Under the pieces are notes generated by a model. The model did no database searches and was not told where the DNA came from. It was given only the letters and a program-made list of their open reading frames with translations. 7,754 nucleotides of DNA from Chloroflexota bacterium (GTDB lineage Bacteria > Chloroflexota > Anaerolineae > Fen-1058): the NCBI GenBank assembly GCA_016219235.1, contig JACRBO010000470.1, forward strand, positions 1 through 7,754. The letters run 5' to 3'. The position numbers were made by a program, and so were the translations under genes. Below, one piece after another: positions 1 through 5,780 of this stretch. Every line of letters begins with the position of its first letter. Within the stretch, counting starts at the first letter, position 1.

Positions 1-1
1 A

Positions 2-39
2 ATCGAGTAGAGGGGGCGGTCGCCCGCTCCCCCTCTCAC
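2..39 (-). ncRNA. Group II intron domain VI and 3' splice site
   Basis: After domain V the minus strand folds as AGAGGGGG pairing with CCCCCTCT (29-36 with 9-16). A two-base AG bulge and a CGG/CCG upper stem capped by a GCGA tetraloop (20-23) complete the hairpin. The tail ACTCGAT follows, with the likely branch-point adenosine near the base of the stem and an AT end at about position 2. This is the expected branch-point domain. The last base depends on the unseen 3' exon. Confidence 0.85.
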
Positions 40-73
40 ACCACCGGACATGCGGGTCCGCATCCGGCGGTTC
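40..73 (-). ncRNA. Group II intron domain V
   Basis: The minus strand reads a 34-nt hairpin. Its lower stem is ACCGCCGGA pairing with TCCGGTGGT, nine pairs including one G-T. A two-base TG bulge sits on the 3' strand, and the upper stem TGCG/CGCA is capped by GACC. The size, the dinucleotide bulge and the CGC triad in the lower stem match the catalytic core domain V. It begins directly after the stop codon of the maturase gene. Confidence 0.92.
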
Positions 74-74
74 A

Positions 75-1481
75 TCAAGTCCAACGAAGTTGTTGATAGC
101 GGTCGGAGAAACTGAGTAAACCTTGTGTGCGCCAGAAGGCGTTGTTCAAGGCTTGGTGCACAGGTGGTGAAGCCGAAAGTCGCCAGCAGCCTTTACCACT
201 GCCCGCCGCCTCACGAGCCGATGACGGTGGAACGCCTCGCGCCACGAGTTCCCGGTAGCGGGTCTTAGGGCGTTTCCAGCGTTTCCAGAGCAGTTGGCGG
301 AATCGGTGGCGCAGCCATTCGTCCAGTTCTTGAAAGACGGTCGGGGTCTCGGCCAACCGGTAGTAGCCCACCCAGCCGTTGACGAGTCGGTTGACTCGCG
401 TGATGAGCCGGGGTAAGGGTTCGCCGGTTGTCCGGCGCGTGAGGTCGCGCAGTTTGTCTTTCAGTCGTTCCAGACTGCGCGTTGCGACCCGCCGCCGAAA
501 GAGACCTTTCCGTTTCAAGAAACTGTAGCCCAGAAACTTGCGGGCCGTGGCCCGCGCCACCGCGCTCTTGCGCTCGTTGACTTTCAACTTCAACTTCTTT
601 TCGATGAACTGCTTGACACCGTTCATCACCCGCTCGCCCGCACGCGCACTGCGGACGTAGATGTTGCAATCGTCCGCATAGCGCACGAACCGATGACCGC
701 GCCGTTCTAACTCCTTGTCCAAATCATCCAGCATGATGTTCGAGAGCAGCGGTGAGAGTGGCCCGCCTTGCGGCGTCCCTTCGTCACTCGCTATGACCAC
801 CCCCTCGACCATCACGCCGCTGATGAGGTACAGGTGAATCAGTCGCTTCACGCGCCGGTCTTTCACCACGCGCCCCACCCGCGCCATCAGTGCGTCGTGG
901 TTCACGCGGTCAAAGAACTGCTCCAGGTCAATATCCACCACCCATTCGTACCCTTCTGCAAGGTAACTTTGAGCCGCTTCAATGGCCTGGTGCGCGCTCC
1001 GCTTCGGGCGGAACCCGTAACTGTGTTCCGAAAACTGCGAGTCAAACAGCGGGGTCAGCACCTGTGCGATCGCCTGTTGGACGAGGCGATCCAGAACTGT
1101 CGGTATCCCCAACAGTCGCACGCCCCCCGCCGGTTTCGGGATTTCAACCCGCCGTACCGGCTGAGGACGGTATCTCCCTGTGTCGAGGGCGGCCCTCACT
1201 TCCAACCAGTGCGCTGTCAGGTACGGACGCAGGGCCTCCACCGTCAACCCATCCACGCCCGGCGCACCCCCGTTGGCCTCGACCCGCGCTAACGCCGCGA
1301 ACAGATTCCCACGACTGAAAATCTGTGCCCACAGCGCCGCGCCGCCTCCGTCGGATGTTCCCTCATTCATCCCCACGCTGAACTCAGCTCCGCGCGACTC
1401 ACCTCCGGCTTCACCTTCAGTTCCTCGCGTCGGGGGGCGGTTCTCCGCCCGTTGCGGCTTTCCTTGTTCAGACTGTGCCAT
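75..1481 (-). CDS. ltrA: Group II intron reverse transcriptase/maturase
   Basis: The 468-residue protein binds its own intron RNA, promotes splicing (maturase) and copies the intron into DNA at new sites. Visible RT blocks in order: APGVDG (73-78), IPKPAGGVRLLGIPTVLDRLVQ (about 114-135), SYGFRPKRSAHQAI (154-167), VVDIDLEQFFDRV (181-193) with the first catalytic Asp at D183, TPQGGPLSPLLSN (236-248), and YADD (268-271) with the catalytic D270 and D271. KFLGYSF (315-321) follows, then the maturase/thumb region with NRLVNGWVGYY (364-374). The C-terminus ends at KGCWRLSASPPVHQALNN and RY with no HNH/En domain, as in class C proteins. No frameshift or missing catalytic residue is seen, so it may be active. 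The start at 1481 has only a distant AAGGGG upstream; an alternative ATG at 1370 (MNEGTSDGG) would remove a low-complexity Gly/Glu-rich N-terminus. The stop codon is 1 nt from domain V. Confidence 0.95.
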   Translation of the reverse strand: MAQSEQGKPQRAENRPPTRGTEGEAGGESRGAEFSVGMNEGTSDGGGAALWAQIFSRGNLFAALARVEANGGAPGVDGLTVEALRPYLTAHWLEVRAALDTGRYRPQPVRRVEIPKPAGGVRLLGIPTVLDRLVQQAIAQVLTPLFDSQFSEHSYGFRPKRSAHQAIEAAQSYLAEGYEWVVDIDLEQFFDRVNHDALMARVGRVVKDRRVKRLIHLYLISGVMVEGVVIASDEGTPQGGPLSPLLSNIMLDDLDKELERRGHRFVRYADDCNIYVRSARAGERVMNGVKQFIEKKLKLKVNERKSAVARATARKFLGYSFLKRKGLFRRRVATRSLERLKDKLRDLTRRTTGEPLPRLITRVNRLVNGWVGYYRLAETPTVFQELDEWLRHRFRQLLWKRWKRPKTRYRELVARGVPPSSAREAAGSGKGCWRLSASPPVHQALNNAFWRTQGLLSFSDRYQQLRWT

Positions 1482-1874
1482 GAATCAGTTCCCATCCCCT
1501 TGATGTTCGGCCCTTCCCGTGTGACGCCACGGTACTATGGCCTCGGCTGACTCCTGTCGCCTCACCCGGCTGTCGCCACCCGGCTTGTCCTCGCGGACGG
1601 AGCAACAGGTCTCCCCAGATAAGAACTATGACCTTCCCTGCACGCTTGCCGAATTTACCGCTTTACCCCTTGATGACTTGGACTTCGTGGTATGTTGCCC
1701 ACTCGTCCGGGCGCACGGCCTCACATCCGGTTCGTGTTCCTCAAGCCGCAGGTTTGCGTCCGGCTTCCTTCAGACCCCACCTCACGGTGACGCCCTTGCC
1801 TTCCGCTAATGGTTAGTGCCATCAACTCCCATAAGAGACTTTCACTCTCAAGTCATGGCCCATGCTGGGCGTAC
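1482..1874 (-). ncRNA. Group II intron 5' RNA domains (I to start of IV)
   Basis: These 393 nt between the 5' splice site and the maturase start contain no convincing protein gene. They carry the class C domain I signature: GTACGCCCAGCATGGGC at the 5' end, GAGAGTGAAAGTCTC (around 1845-1859), GTTGATGGCACTAACCATTAGC (around 1804-1825), and AAGGCAAGGGCGTC. The small ORF readable on the plus strand at 1537-1809 is a by-product of this structured RNA. Confidence 0.85.
1731..1738 (-). other. Candidate EBS1 exon-binding site of the intron
   Basis: The intron reads AACACGAA on the minus strand here. It is complementary over 8 positions (one G-U pair) to the last 8 nt of the 5' exon, TTTGTGTT (1875-1882). 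It lies about 140 nt into the intron, a plausible place for EBS1 in a compact class C domain I. It was found by matching to the exon, and the intron secondary structure was not computed. Confidence 0.65.
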
Positions 1875-1908
1875 AACACAAAGAGCCGCCCCGGCCGGGG
1901 CGGCTCTT
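1875..1908 (-). terminator. Rho-independent terminator of hsp20, intron target site
   Basis: A perfect inverted repeat, AAGAGCCGCCCC (1881-1892) with its complement at 1897-1908 around a GGCC centre, forms a 12-bp stem. Read on the minus strand it is followed by TGTGTT and then the intron. It lies 34 nt past the hsp20 stop codon, so it terminated hsp20 transcription. The intron boundary interrupts the sequence after the stem; whatever T-run was originally there now lies beyond the window. Confidence 0.88.
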
Positions 1909-1941
1909 CCAATTTCTAACTTCCAACATCCAACTTCTAAG
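1907..1941. repeat. Heptanucleotide tandem repeat, TTCCAAC type, five units
   Basis: Five consecutive 7-nt units are in perfect register: ttccaat, ttctaac, ttccaac, atccaac, ttctaag. The array starts inside the foot of the hsp20 terminator and stops one base before the hsp20 stop codon, so it fills the whole 3' untranslated space. It resembles the short tandemly repeated repetitive (STRR) heptamers described in filamentous cyanobacteria. That is a likeness in form only, not evidence of kinship. Confidence 0.8.
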
Positions 1942-1942
1942 C

Positions 1943-2404
1943 CTACTTCGCCTGAACCTTAATCGTGCGCGGCTTGACGGCCTCGGCCTTGGGCACGCGC
2001 AGGGTCAGCACGCCGTTCTCCAGATTCGCCTCGATCTTGTCGGCGTCGATCTCGTCCGGCATCTCGAAGGCGCGGCTGAACTTACCGTAGCCGATCTCGT
2101 TGCGCAGGGTGCGGACCTTCTCGTCGCCAGACAGCGCCGGGGTGATCGTCTCGCCGCTGATCTTGACGGTGCTGCCTTCAGCTTCGATGGTCAGTTCCTC
2201 AGCCTTAAGGCCGGGCACAAGCGCCACAAACGTGTACGCATCGCCGTCGGCATAGATGTTCAGCGGCAGGCGCGAACCCACCCCCCACACGGTCGACCAG
2301 TCGGCCGAAGTCGGGTTGACGAACGAGTCGTTGAACAGCGCATCCATTGCGTTGCGCAGCGGCATAAACGACGGGTTGGTGCGAACGATCAAATTGCGAG
2401 CCAT
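1943..2404 (-). CDS. Small heat shock protein, Hsp20/alpha-crystallin family
   Basis: The 153-residue protein is an ATP-independent holdase chaperone that would bind unfolding proteins in the cytoplasm as large oligomers. A short N-terminal arm (1-44, with MDALFNDSF at 20-28) precedes the alpha-crystallin domain at about 45-139. This domain begins LPLNIYADGDAYTFVALVPGL and includes FSRAFEMPDEID (109-120) and the family signature LENGVLTLRVPK (128-139). The C-terminal tail has an I-x-V anchor (I148, V150). The length is normal for bacterial class A-like members. The ATG at 2404 is preceded by GGGAGGG (2412-2418) with a 7-nt spacer, which fixes the start. The gene ends in a strong terminator and is divergent from the helicase. 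No CIRCE element was recognised upstream. Confidence 0.95.
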   Translation of the reverse strand: MARNLIVRTNPSFMPLRNAMDALFNDSFVNPTSADWSTVWGVGSRLPLNIYADGDAYTFVALVPGLKAEELTIEAEGSTVKISGETITPALSGDEKVRTLRNEIGYGKFSRAFEMPDEIDADKIEANLENGVLTLRVPKAEAVKPRTIKVQAK

Positions 2405-2411
2405 GGTAAAA

Positions 2412-2418
2412 CCCTCCC
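2412..2418 (-). promoter_or_regulatory. Ribosome binding site of hsp20
   Basis: GGGAGGG on the minus strand, 7 nt before the ATG at 2404. It is a clear Shine-Dalgarno sequence, in contrast to the helicase gene opposite, which has none. Confidence 0.8.
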
Positions 2419-2441
2419 AGTATTGAAGTTTGATTTTGATT

Positions 2442-2455
2442 GGCGCGTCTGCGCC
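2442..2455. repeat. Short inverted repeat in the hsp20 leader
   Basis: GGCGC-GTCT-GCGCC forms a perfect 5-bp GC-only stem with a 4-nt loop, 38 nt upstream of the hsp20 start. It does not cover the ribosome binding site, so a classic thermometer is not indicated. An operator or simple leader structure is possible. Confidence 0.45.
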
Positions 2456-2480
2456 TGAACTGTGGATAGCATACCCGACC

Positions 2481-2523
2481 TGTGTTAGAGCGGTGCTGGC
2501 AAAGTGTTAGCATTGTGTTAGAG
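2481..2523. repeat. Three GTGTTAG direct repeats, spaced 22 and 11 bp
   Basis: GTGTTAG occurs at 2482-2488, 2504-2510 and 2515-2521. The outer two are extended to TGTGTTAGAG (2481-2490 and 2514-2523). The offsets of 22 and 11 bp place all three on about the same DNA face. They sit between divergent genes, about 80-120 bp upstream of hsp20 and 40-95 bp upstream of the helicase -10 box. A binding site for a regulator is a reasonable guess, but no known operator was recognised. Confidence 0.5.
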
Positions 2524-2619
2524 AGGCAGGATGCAGGAGGCAAGATGCAGGAACGGGCGTGCTATAATGCCTGCGTCTTGCATCCCGCATCGTGCATCTT
2601 GCATCGTGCATCCTGCATC
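2523..2619. repeat. Two opposed heptamer arrays (GATGCAG / CTGCATC) around a promoter
   Basis: The left array (2523-2550) has four 7-nt units: gaggcag, gatgcag, gaggcaa, gatgcag. The right array (2571-2619) has seven units in the opposite sense: ctgcgtc, ttgcatc, ccgcatc, gtgcatc, ttgcatc, gtgcatc, ctgcatc. The left array is the imperfect reverse complement of the first four right units (about 23 of 28 positions). The two could pair around a 20-nt centre (2551-2570) that contains the extended -10 box. The right array forms almost the whole untranslated leader of the helicase, ending 6 nt before its ATG. Confidence 0.85.
2560..2568 (+). promoter_or_regulatory. Extended -10 promoter of the helicase gene
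   Basis: TGCTATAAT is a perfect extended -10 element (TGn-TATAAT). No good -35 hexamer is seen 16-18 bp upstream, which is tolerated by extended -10 promoters. The predicted transcription start is near 2575, giving a leader of about 50 nt made of heptamer repeats. Its position also argues that the helicase starts at 2626 and not at the upstream in-frame GTG at 2482. Confidence 0.7.
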
Positions 2620-2625
2620 GTAATC

Positions 2626-5187
2626 ATGTCACTCGAAGCCCTTCTCCTCCAATTCCGATCCGATCGCGCCTTCATGCGCGATGTGGCCGCGTGGGAGCGC
2701 GTACCCGATCGGCCTGCGCGGTATGCGGCCTTCCCGTCTACGCTTGATTCACGCTTGAAACAAGCCCTGAACGCGCGCGGCATCGATCAACTTTACACGC
2801 ATCAGGCCGCGGCGGTTGACGTTGTGGCGCGCGGACAAAATCCTGTTGTTGTGACCTCGACCGCCTCCGGCAAGACGCTGTGCTATAACCTCCCCGTGCT
2901 CAATACGTTGTTGCACGATCGCAAAGCGAACGCGCTGTATCTGTTTCCAACCAAGGCGCTGGCGCACGATCAACTCGTCACGCTGAATGAACTGATTGGC
3001 GATCTCGGCCAACCGATCACTGTCCAGGCCTACGACGGCGATACCTCGCGCGAGAAACGCAAGGCGGCCCGCAGCGCAGGCGGTGTACTCATCACCAATC
3101 CCGATATGCTGCACACCGGCATCCTGCCGCATCACACGCAGTGGGCGGCCTTCTTTCAATCGCTGCGCTTCATTGTCGTCGATGAGCTGCATACCTATCG
3201 CGGCATCTTTGGCAGTCACTTCGCCAACGTCATTCGCCGCCTCAAACGCATCTGCCATTTCTATGGCTCGCAGCCGCAGTTCATTTTATCGTCCGCCACC
3301 ATCGCGAATCCGCAGCAACTCGCCGAACGCCTGATCGAAGAAACCGTCACCTTGATCGATGACGACGGCGCACCGCGCGGCGAGAAGCACTGGATCTTGA
3401 TCAACCCGCCGCTGATCGATCCCGCCATCGGCCAGCGCCGATCGGTGATCTTGCAATCGCGCGACCTCGCCGCCCGCTGCCTGCAAGCCGACGTGCAAAC
3501 GATCGTCTTTGCGCGCGCCCGCTTGACTACGGAAGTCTTGTTGACTTACCTGCGAGAAGCCATCGCCAGTGACGGCGGCGATCCGGCGAAGGTACATGGC
3601 TATCGTGGCGGTTATCTGGCGGAAGAACGACGCACGATTGAAAAGGGCCTGCGCGACGGCTCAATTCGCGGCGTGGTGTCTACTAACGCGCTCGAACTAG
3701 GTGTGGACATCGGCCAACTCGATGTGGCGGTGCTGGCGGGTTATCCGGGCACGATCGCGTCGACCTTGCAGCAGGCGGGCCGCGCCGGGCGTCGCTCGAA
3801 CATCTCGGCGGCGTTGATCGTCGCCAGCGCCTCGCCGCTCGATCAGTTCATCGTCACGCATCCCCGCTACTTCTTCGAGCGTTCGCCCGAACACGGTCTG
3901 GTCGCGCCCGATAATTTGATCATCCTCACCAATCACTTGAAATGTGCGACGTTTGAATTGCCCTTTGAAGCCGGAGAGAAGTTCGGTCGTTTTCAACAGA
4001 CGGATGAATTGCTCGAGGCACTCGTCGAAGAAGGCATCCTGCATAAACAAAGCGCCCCGAAGCCCGCCCTGCCCGATCGGTATTTCTGGATGTCCGATCA
4101 GTATCCGGCCAACGGCCTATCGCTCCGCACGGGCACGGCGGACACGATCGTGATTCTGGATCGATCGGAGGGGCGCGGTCGGTCGATCGGGCAGATCGAT
4201 CGCGAATCGGCGCAGACACACGTTCATGCGGGTGCGATCTATATTCACGAAGGTCAATCGTTTTTGGTGGAGAAATTGGATTGGGACAACGGCCAGGCCT
4301 TTGTCACGCCCGCGCACGTCGATTACTACACCGAGGCCAGCACCAGCACCAACGTCGATGTCGAAAATGAGGAGCAGCGCGAGGCAGCGGGTGCGACGAT
4401 CAAGAGCGTGGGGGAAGTGCGCGTGTCGTGGCTGACGACGGGCTTCCGCAAGATCAAACTCTACACGCACGAGACGTTGGGTTGGGGCGAGATTGCGCTG
4501 CCCGAACAAGAGATGCACACGACGGCTTACTGGTTCTGCGTCGAGCCGGCGCTGGCCGATCGGTTGATTGACGAAGGCGTGATCTTCACGCCCAACGACT
4601 ATGGCCCTGATTGGGATCGCATCCGTAGCGAGATTCTGGAGCGTGACGCGCATCGCTGTCGCAAATGCGGCGCAGGCGAACCACCGGGACGATCACATGA
4701 TGTGCATCACCTGCGCCCGTTCCGCGAGTTCGGCTATCGGCGCGGCGTGAACGACAATGACAAGATCGCCAATGCGCCGGAGAATTTGCTGACACTGTGC
4801 CGCGCCTGTCATCATCGCGTTGAAGCGGCGGTGGGCGTGCGCGGCGCGTTGAGTGGGCTGGGTCATGTGCTGGGCGAGATCGCGCCGCTGTACCTGATGT
4901 GCGATCCGCGCGACATCGGCGTGCTGGCCGAAACACGCTCGGCCTTCACCGAATTGCCGACGCTGACCATTTTCGATCGCGTTCCGGCCGGCATCGGCTT
5001 TAGCCAGGAACTGTTTGACCTACACGATCAATTGCTGGCCTCGGCACGGGAAATTGTCGCCAATTGCCGCTGTGAGTCAGGCTGCCCCGCCTGCGTTGGC
5101 CCCATGTCACCCGCTGAAGCGACCAGCGAATCCGGCCTGAATGTCAAAGTGCTGACACTGAAACTGCTGAAAGCTCTGGTGCAGTAA
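2626..5187 (+). CDS. MrfA/YprA-like superfamily 2 helicase with inserted HNH nuclease domain
   Basis: The 853-residue protein is predicted to be an ATP-driven DNA translocase/helicase. Helicase motifs: Walker A ASGKT (80-84), LFPTKALAHDQL (Ia), TNPDML, DELH (186-189, motif II), SSAT (222-225, motif III), STNALELGVDIGQLD (motif V) and QQAGRAGRR (382-390, motif VI). The C-terminal domain has GLGHVLGEIAPLYLMCDPRDIGV and the cysteine set C814, C816, C820, C823 (CRCESGCPACVGP). That is the zinc-binding domain (DUF1998/MZB) of B. subtilis MrfA, a mitomycin-repair helicase of about 750 residues. Between them, residues about 663-735 form an HNH domain: CRKCG (C678, C681), VHH (H694, H695), N720, and LCRACHH (C725, C728, H729). 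All expected zinc and catalytic positions are present. The ATG at 2626 has no Shine-Dalgarno sequence. No mrfB-like exonuclease gene is adjacent. The helicase family call is firm; the DNA-repair role is inferred. Confidence 0.9.
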   Translation: MSLEALLLQFRSDRAFMRDVAAWERVPDRPARYAAFPSTLDSRLKQALNARGIDQLYTHQAAAVDVVARGQNPVVVTSTASGKTLCYNLPVLNTLLHDRKANALYLFPTKALAHDQLVTLNELIGDLGQPITVQAYDGDTSREKRKAARSAGGVLITNPDMLHTGILPHHTQWAAFFQSLRFIVVDELHTYRGIFGSHFANVIRRLKRICHFYGSQPQFILSSATIANPQQLAERLIEETVTLIDDDGAPRGEKHWILINPPLIDPAIGQRRSVILQSRDLAARCLQADVQTIVFARARLTTEVLLTYLREAIASDGGDPAKVHGYRGGYLAEERRTIEKGLRDGSIRGVVSTNALELGVDIGQLDVAVLAGYPGTIASTLQQAGRAGRRSNISAALIVASASPLDQFIVTHPRYFFERSPEHGLVAPDNLIILTNHLKCATFELPFEAGEKFGRFQQTDELLEALVEEGILHKQSAPKPALPDRYFWMSDQYPANGLSLRTGTADTIVILDRSEGRGRSIGQIDRESAQTHVHAGAIYIHEGQSFLVEKLDWDNGQAFVTPAHVDYYTEASTSTNVDVENEEQREAAGATIKSVGEVRVSWLTTGFRKIKLYTHETLGWGEIALPEQEMHTTAYWFCVEPALADRLIDEGVIFTPNDYGPDWDRIRSEILERDAHRCRKCGAGEPPGRSHDVHHLRPFREFGYRRGVNDNDKIANAPENLLTLCRACHHRVEAAVGVRGALSGLGHVLGEIAPLYLMCDPRDIGVLAETRSAFTELPTLTIFDRVPAGIGFSQELFDLHDQLLASAREIVANCRCESGCPACVGPMSPAEATSESGLNVKVLTLKLLKALVQ

Positions 5188-5226
5188 AGACACAGGCTGA
5201 ACGCCAATGGCACTGATTTTGGCTCT

Positions 5227-5262
5227 ATCTGTGGCAATCTGTGAAATCTGTGTCCGATCTGT
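5227..5262. repeat. ATCTGTG repeat, four copies at about 10-bp spacing
   Basis: ATCTGTG occurs at 5227-5233, 5237-5243 and 5246-5252, with a partial ATCTGT at 5257-5262. Offsets are 10, 9 and 11 bp. It begins 40 nt after the helicase stop codon. It has no hairpin or T-run and so is not a terminator in itself. Confidence 0.6.
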
Positions 5263-5293
5263 TGTGTGACCGGGGAAAAGGAAAAGCCTGACA

Positions 5294-5411
5294 CGAGGAC
5301 AATCCTCGAATCCGGCCTAATAAACGGCCAGCCCCCCTAGCAGCGGGGGGTTGCTAGGGGGGCGGCAGCCAAGGGAGGAGACTCAGTCTCATGTGTGACC
5401 TGGGAAGGTCA
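5294..5411. repeat. Cluster of consecutive inverted repeats
   Basis: Successive dyads: CGAGGA/TCCTCG with loop CAA (5294-5308); a weak GGCC/GGCC (5314-5329); GCCCCCCTAGCA/TGCTAGGGGGGC with a 9-nt loop (5331-5363), a perfect 12-bp stem; GAGACTCAGTCTC (5378-5390); and TGACCT/AGGTCA with loop GGGA (5396-5411). The 12-bp stem has no T-run on either side but could still stop helicase transcription. A structured RNA or a small hairpin-type mobile repeat are the alternatives. Confidence 0.6.
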
Positions 5412-5563
5412 GCACTAGACTCGTTGCGGTTGCTTCGTGCGTTATGATACAACGACAATTACCCACTCCCTAGTGACAAAGGTCATGAAAGCAATATGAC
5501 ACGTGACGGCCTCCTGTGTGGTGATTTCCCCAGCCCGGCAATTCTCAATTTGACAGCAGAGAC

Positions 5564-5597
5564 GCTCCCACGCCGTCGGTTTCGCGGGCGTGGGAGC
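5564..5597. repeat. 11-bp inverted repeat
   Basis: GCTCCCACGCC (5564-5574) pairs perfectly with GGCGTGGGAGC (5587-5597) around a 12-nt loop. No T-run follows. It may be a dispersed extragenic palindrome or a leader structure; one copy alone cannot decide. Confidence 0.6.
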
Positions 5598-5732
5598 CCG
5601 CGCGGCTGACAAGGCCGTTTACAAAACTCAAATAGAGAATGGCTGCCCCGGCCAACATCCTGTGCGACTTATCGAAGACCGAGCGTAGAAAAAACTGGCC
5701 TGATAGGGCAAGGGGGAGTGTATCGGCCTGTG

Positions 5733-5738
5733 TATAAT
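5733..5738 (+). promoter_or_regulatory. -10 box of the lipoprotein gene
   Basis: A perfect TATAAT lies 42 nt before the ATG, with a TG two bases upstream of it. The region 16-18 bp further upstream is purine-rich and does not resemble TTGACA, so a weak or activator-dependent -35 is implied. Predicted leader about 35 nt. Confidence 0.55.
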
Positions 5739-5769
5739 GGACACGCCGCCCAATTGAATCAGCGCCGCG

Positions 5770-5774
5770 AGGAG
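5770..5774 (+). promoter_or_regulatory. Ribosome binding site of the lipoprotein gene
   Basis: AGGAG with a 6-nt spacer before the ATG at 5781. It selects this start over an in-frame GTG at 5718, which would lie upstream of the -10 box. Confidence 0.8.
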
Positions 5775-5780
5775 AAGAGG

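Larger units (their letters stand above)
2..1874 (-). mobile_element. Class C group II intron, apparently complete
   Basis: This is a self-splicing retroelement of about 1.87 kb on the minus strand. The 5' end reads GTACGCCCAGCATGGGC starting at 1874; the usual bacterial consensus is GUGYG, so the third base deviates. The 3' end is formed by domains V and VI and finishes ...CTACTCGAT at about position 2. The ORF in domain IV encodes the reverse transcriptase/maturase. The insertion point is immediately downstream of a perfect terminator hairpin, which is the known target preference of class C introns. The short total length and the lack of an endonuclease domain in the protein also fit class C. 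A candidate EBS1 pairs with the 5' exon. The 5' boundary is well supported; the 3' boundary lies within a base or two of the window edge, so the 3' exon cannot be seen. Confidence 0.9.
5188..5780. other. 593-nt noncoding stretch with repeats and hairpins
   Basis: No convincing gene is seen. From left to right it holds ATCTGTG repeats (5227-5262), a cluster of short dyads (5294-5411), an AT-richer segment around 5440-5500 with no clear motif, an 11-bp hairpin (5564-5597), and the promoter and leader of the lipoprotein. A minus-strand reading frame at 5545-5793 crosses that promoter and ribosome binding site, has no recognisable domain, and is not called. Confidence 0.6.

Noticed and set aside
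768..1318. Long plus-strand open frames opposite the maturase gene
   Set aside because: They lie antisense to a clear RT with all motifs, have no recognisable domain, and have His/Arg/Pro-rich composition typical of shadow frames in GC-rich DNA.
1537..1816. Plus-strand frames inside the intron 5' RNA
   Set aside because: They overlap the structured domain I and EBS1 region and show no protein family features.
2481..2523. CIRCE (HrcA) operator upstream of hsp20
   Set aside because: The TTAGCACTC-N9-GAGTGCTAA pattern matches only about half its positions at the best place, and no proper inverted repeat is formed.
2523..2619. CRISPR array
   Set aside because: The units are 7 nt and contiguous, with no spacers.
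2482..2625. In-frame GTG at 2482 extending the helicase by 48 residues
   Set aside because: The extension translates the repeat arrays (repeated HPASC/HRASC) and crosses the extended -10 box at 2560-2568; the family N-terminus starts at the ATG at 2626.
5263..5409. Imperfect direct repeat beginning TGTGTGACC at 5263 and 5392, as ends of a mobile element
   Set aside because: Only 9 bases match exactly before an indel, and the 120 nt between contain no gene or terminal inverted repeats.
5550..5555. TTGACA as a -35 box in the intergenic region
   Set aside because: No -10-like hexamer lies 15-19 bp downstream; that space is the GC-rich palindrome.
5718..5780. In-frame GTG start at 5718 for the lipoprotein
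   Set aside because: It lies upstream of the TATAAT box, whereas the ATG at 5781 has a good AGGAG site and starts a proper signal peptide.
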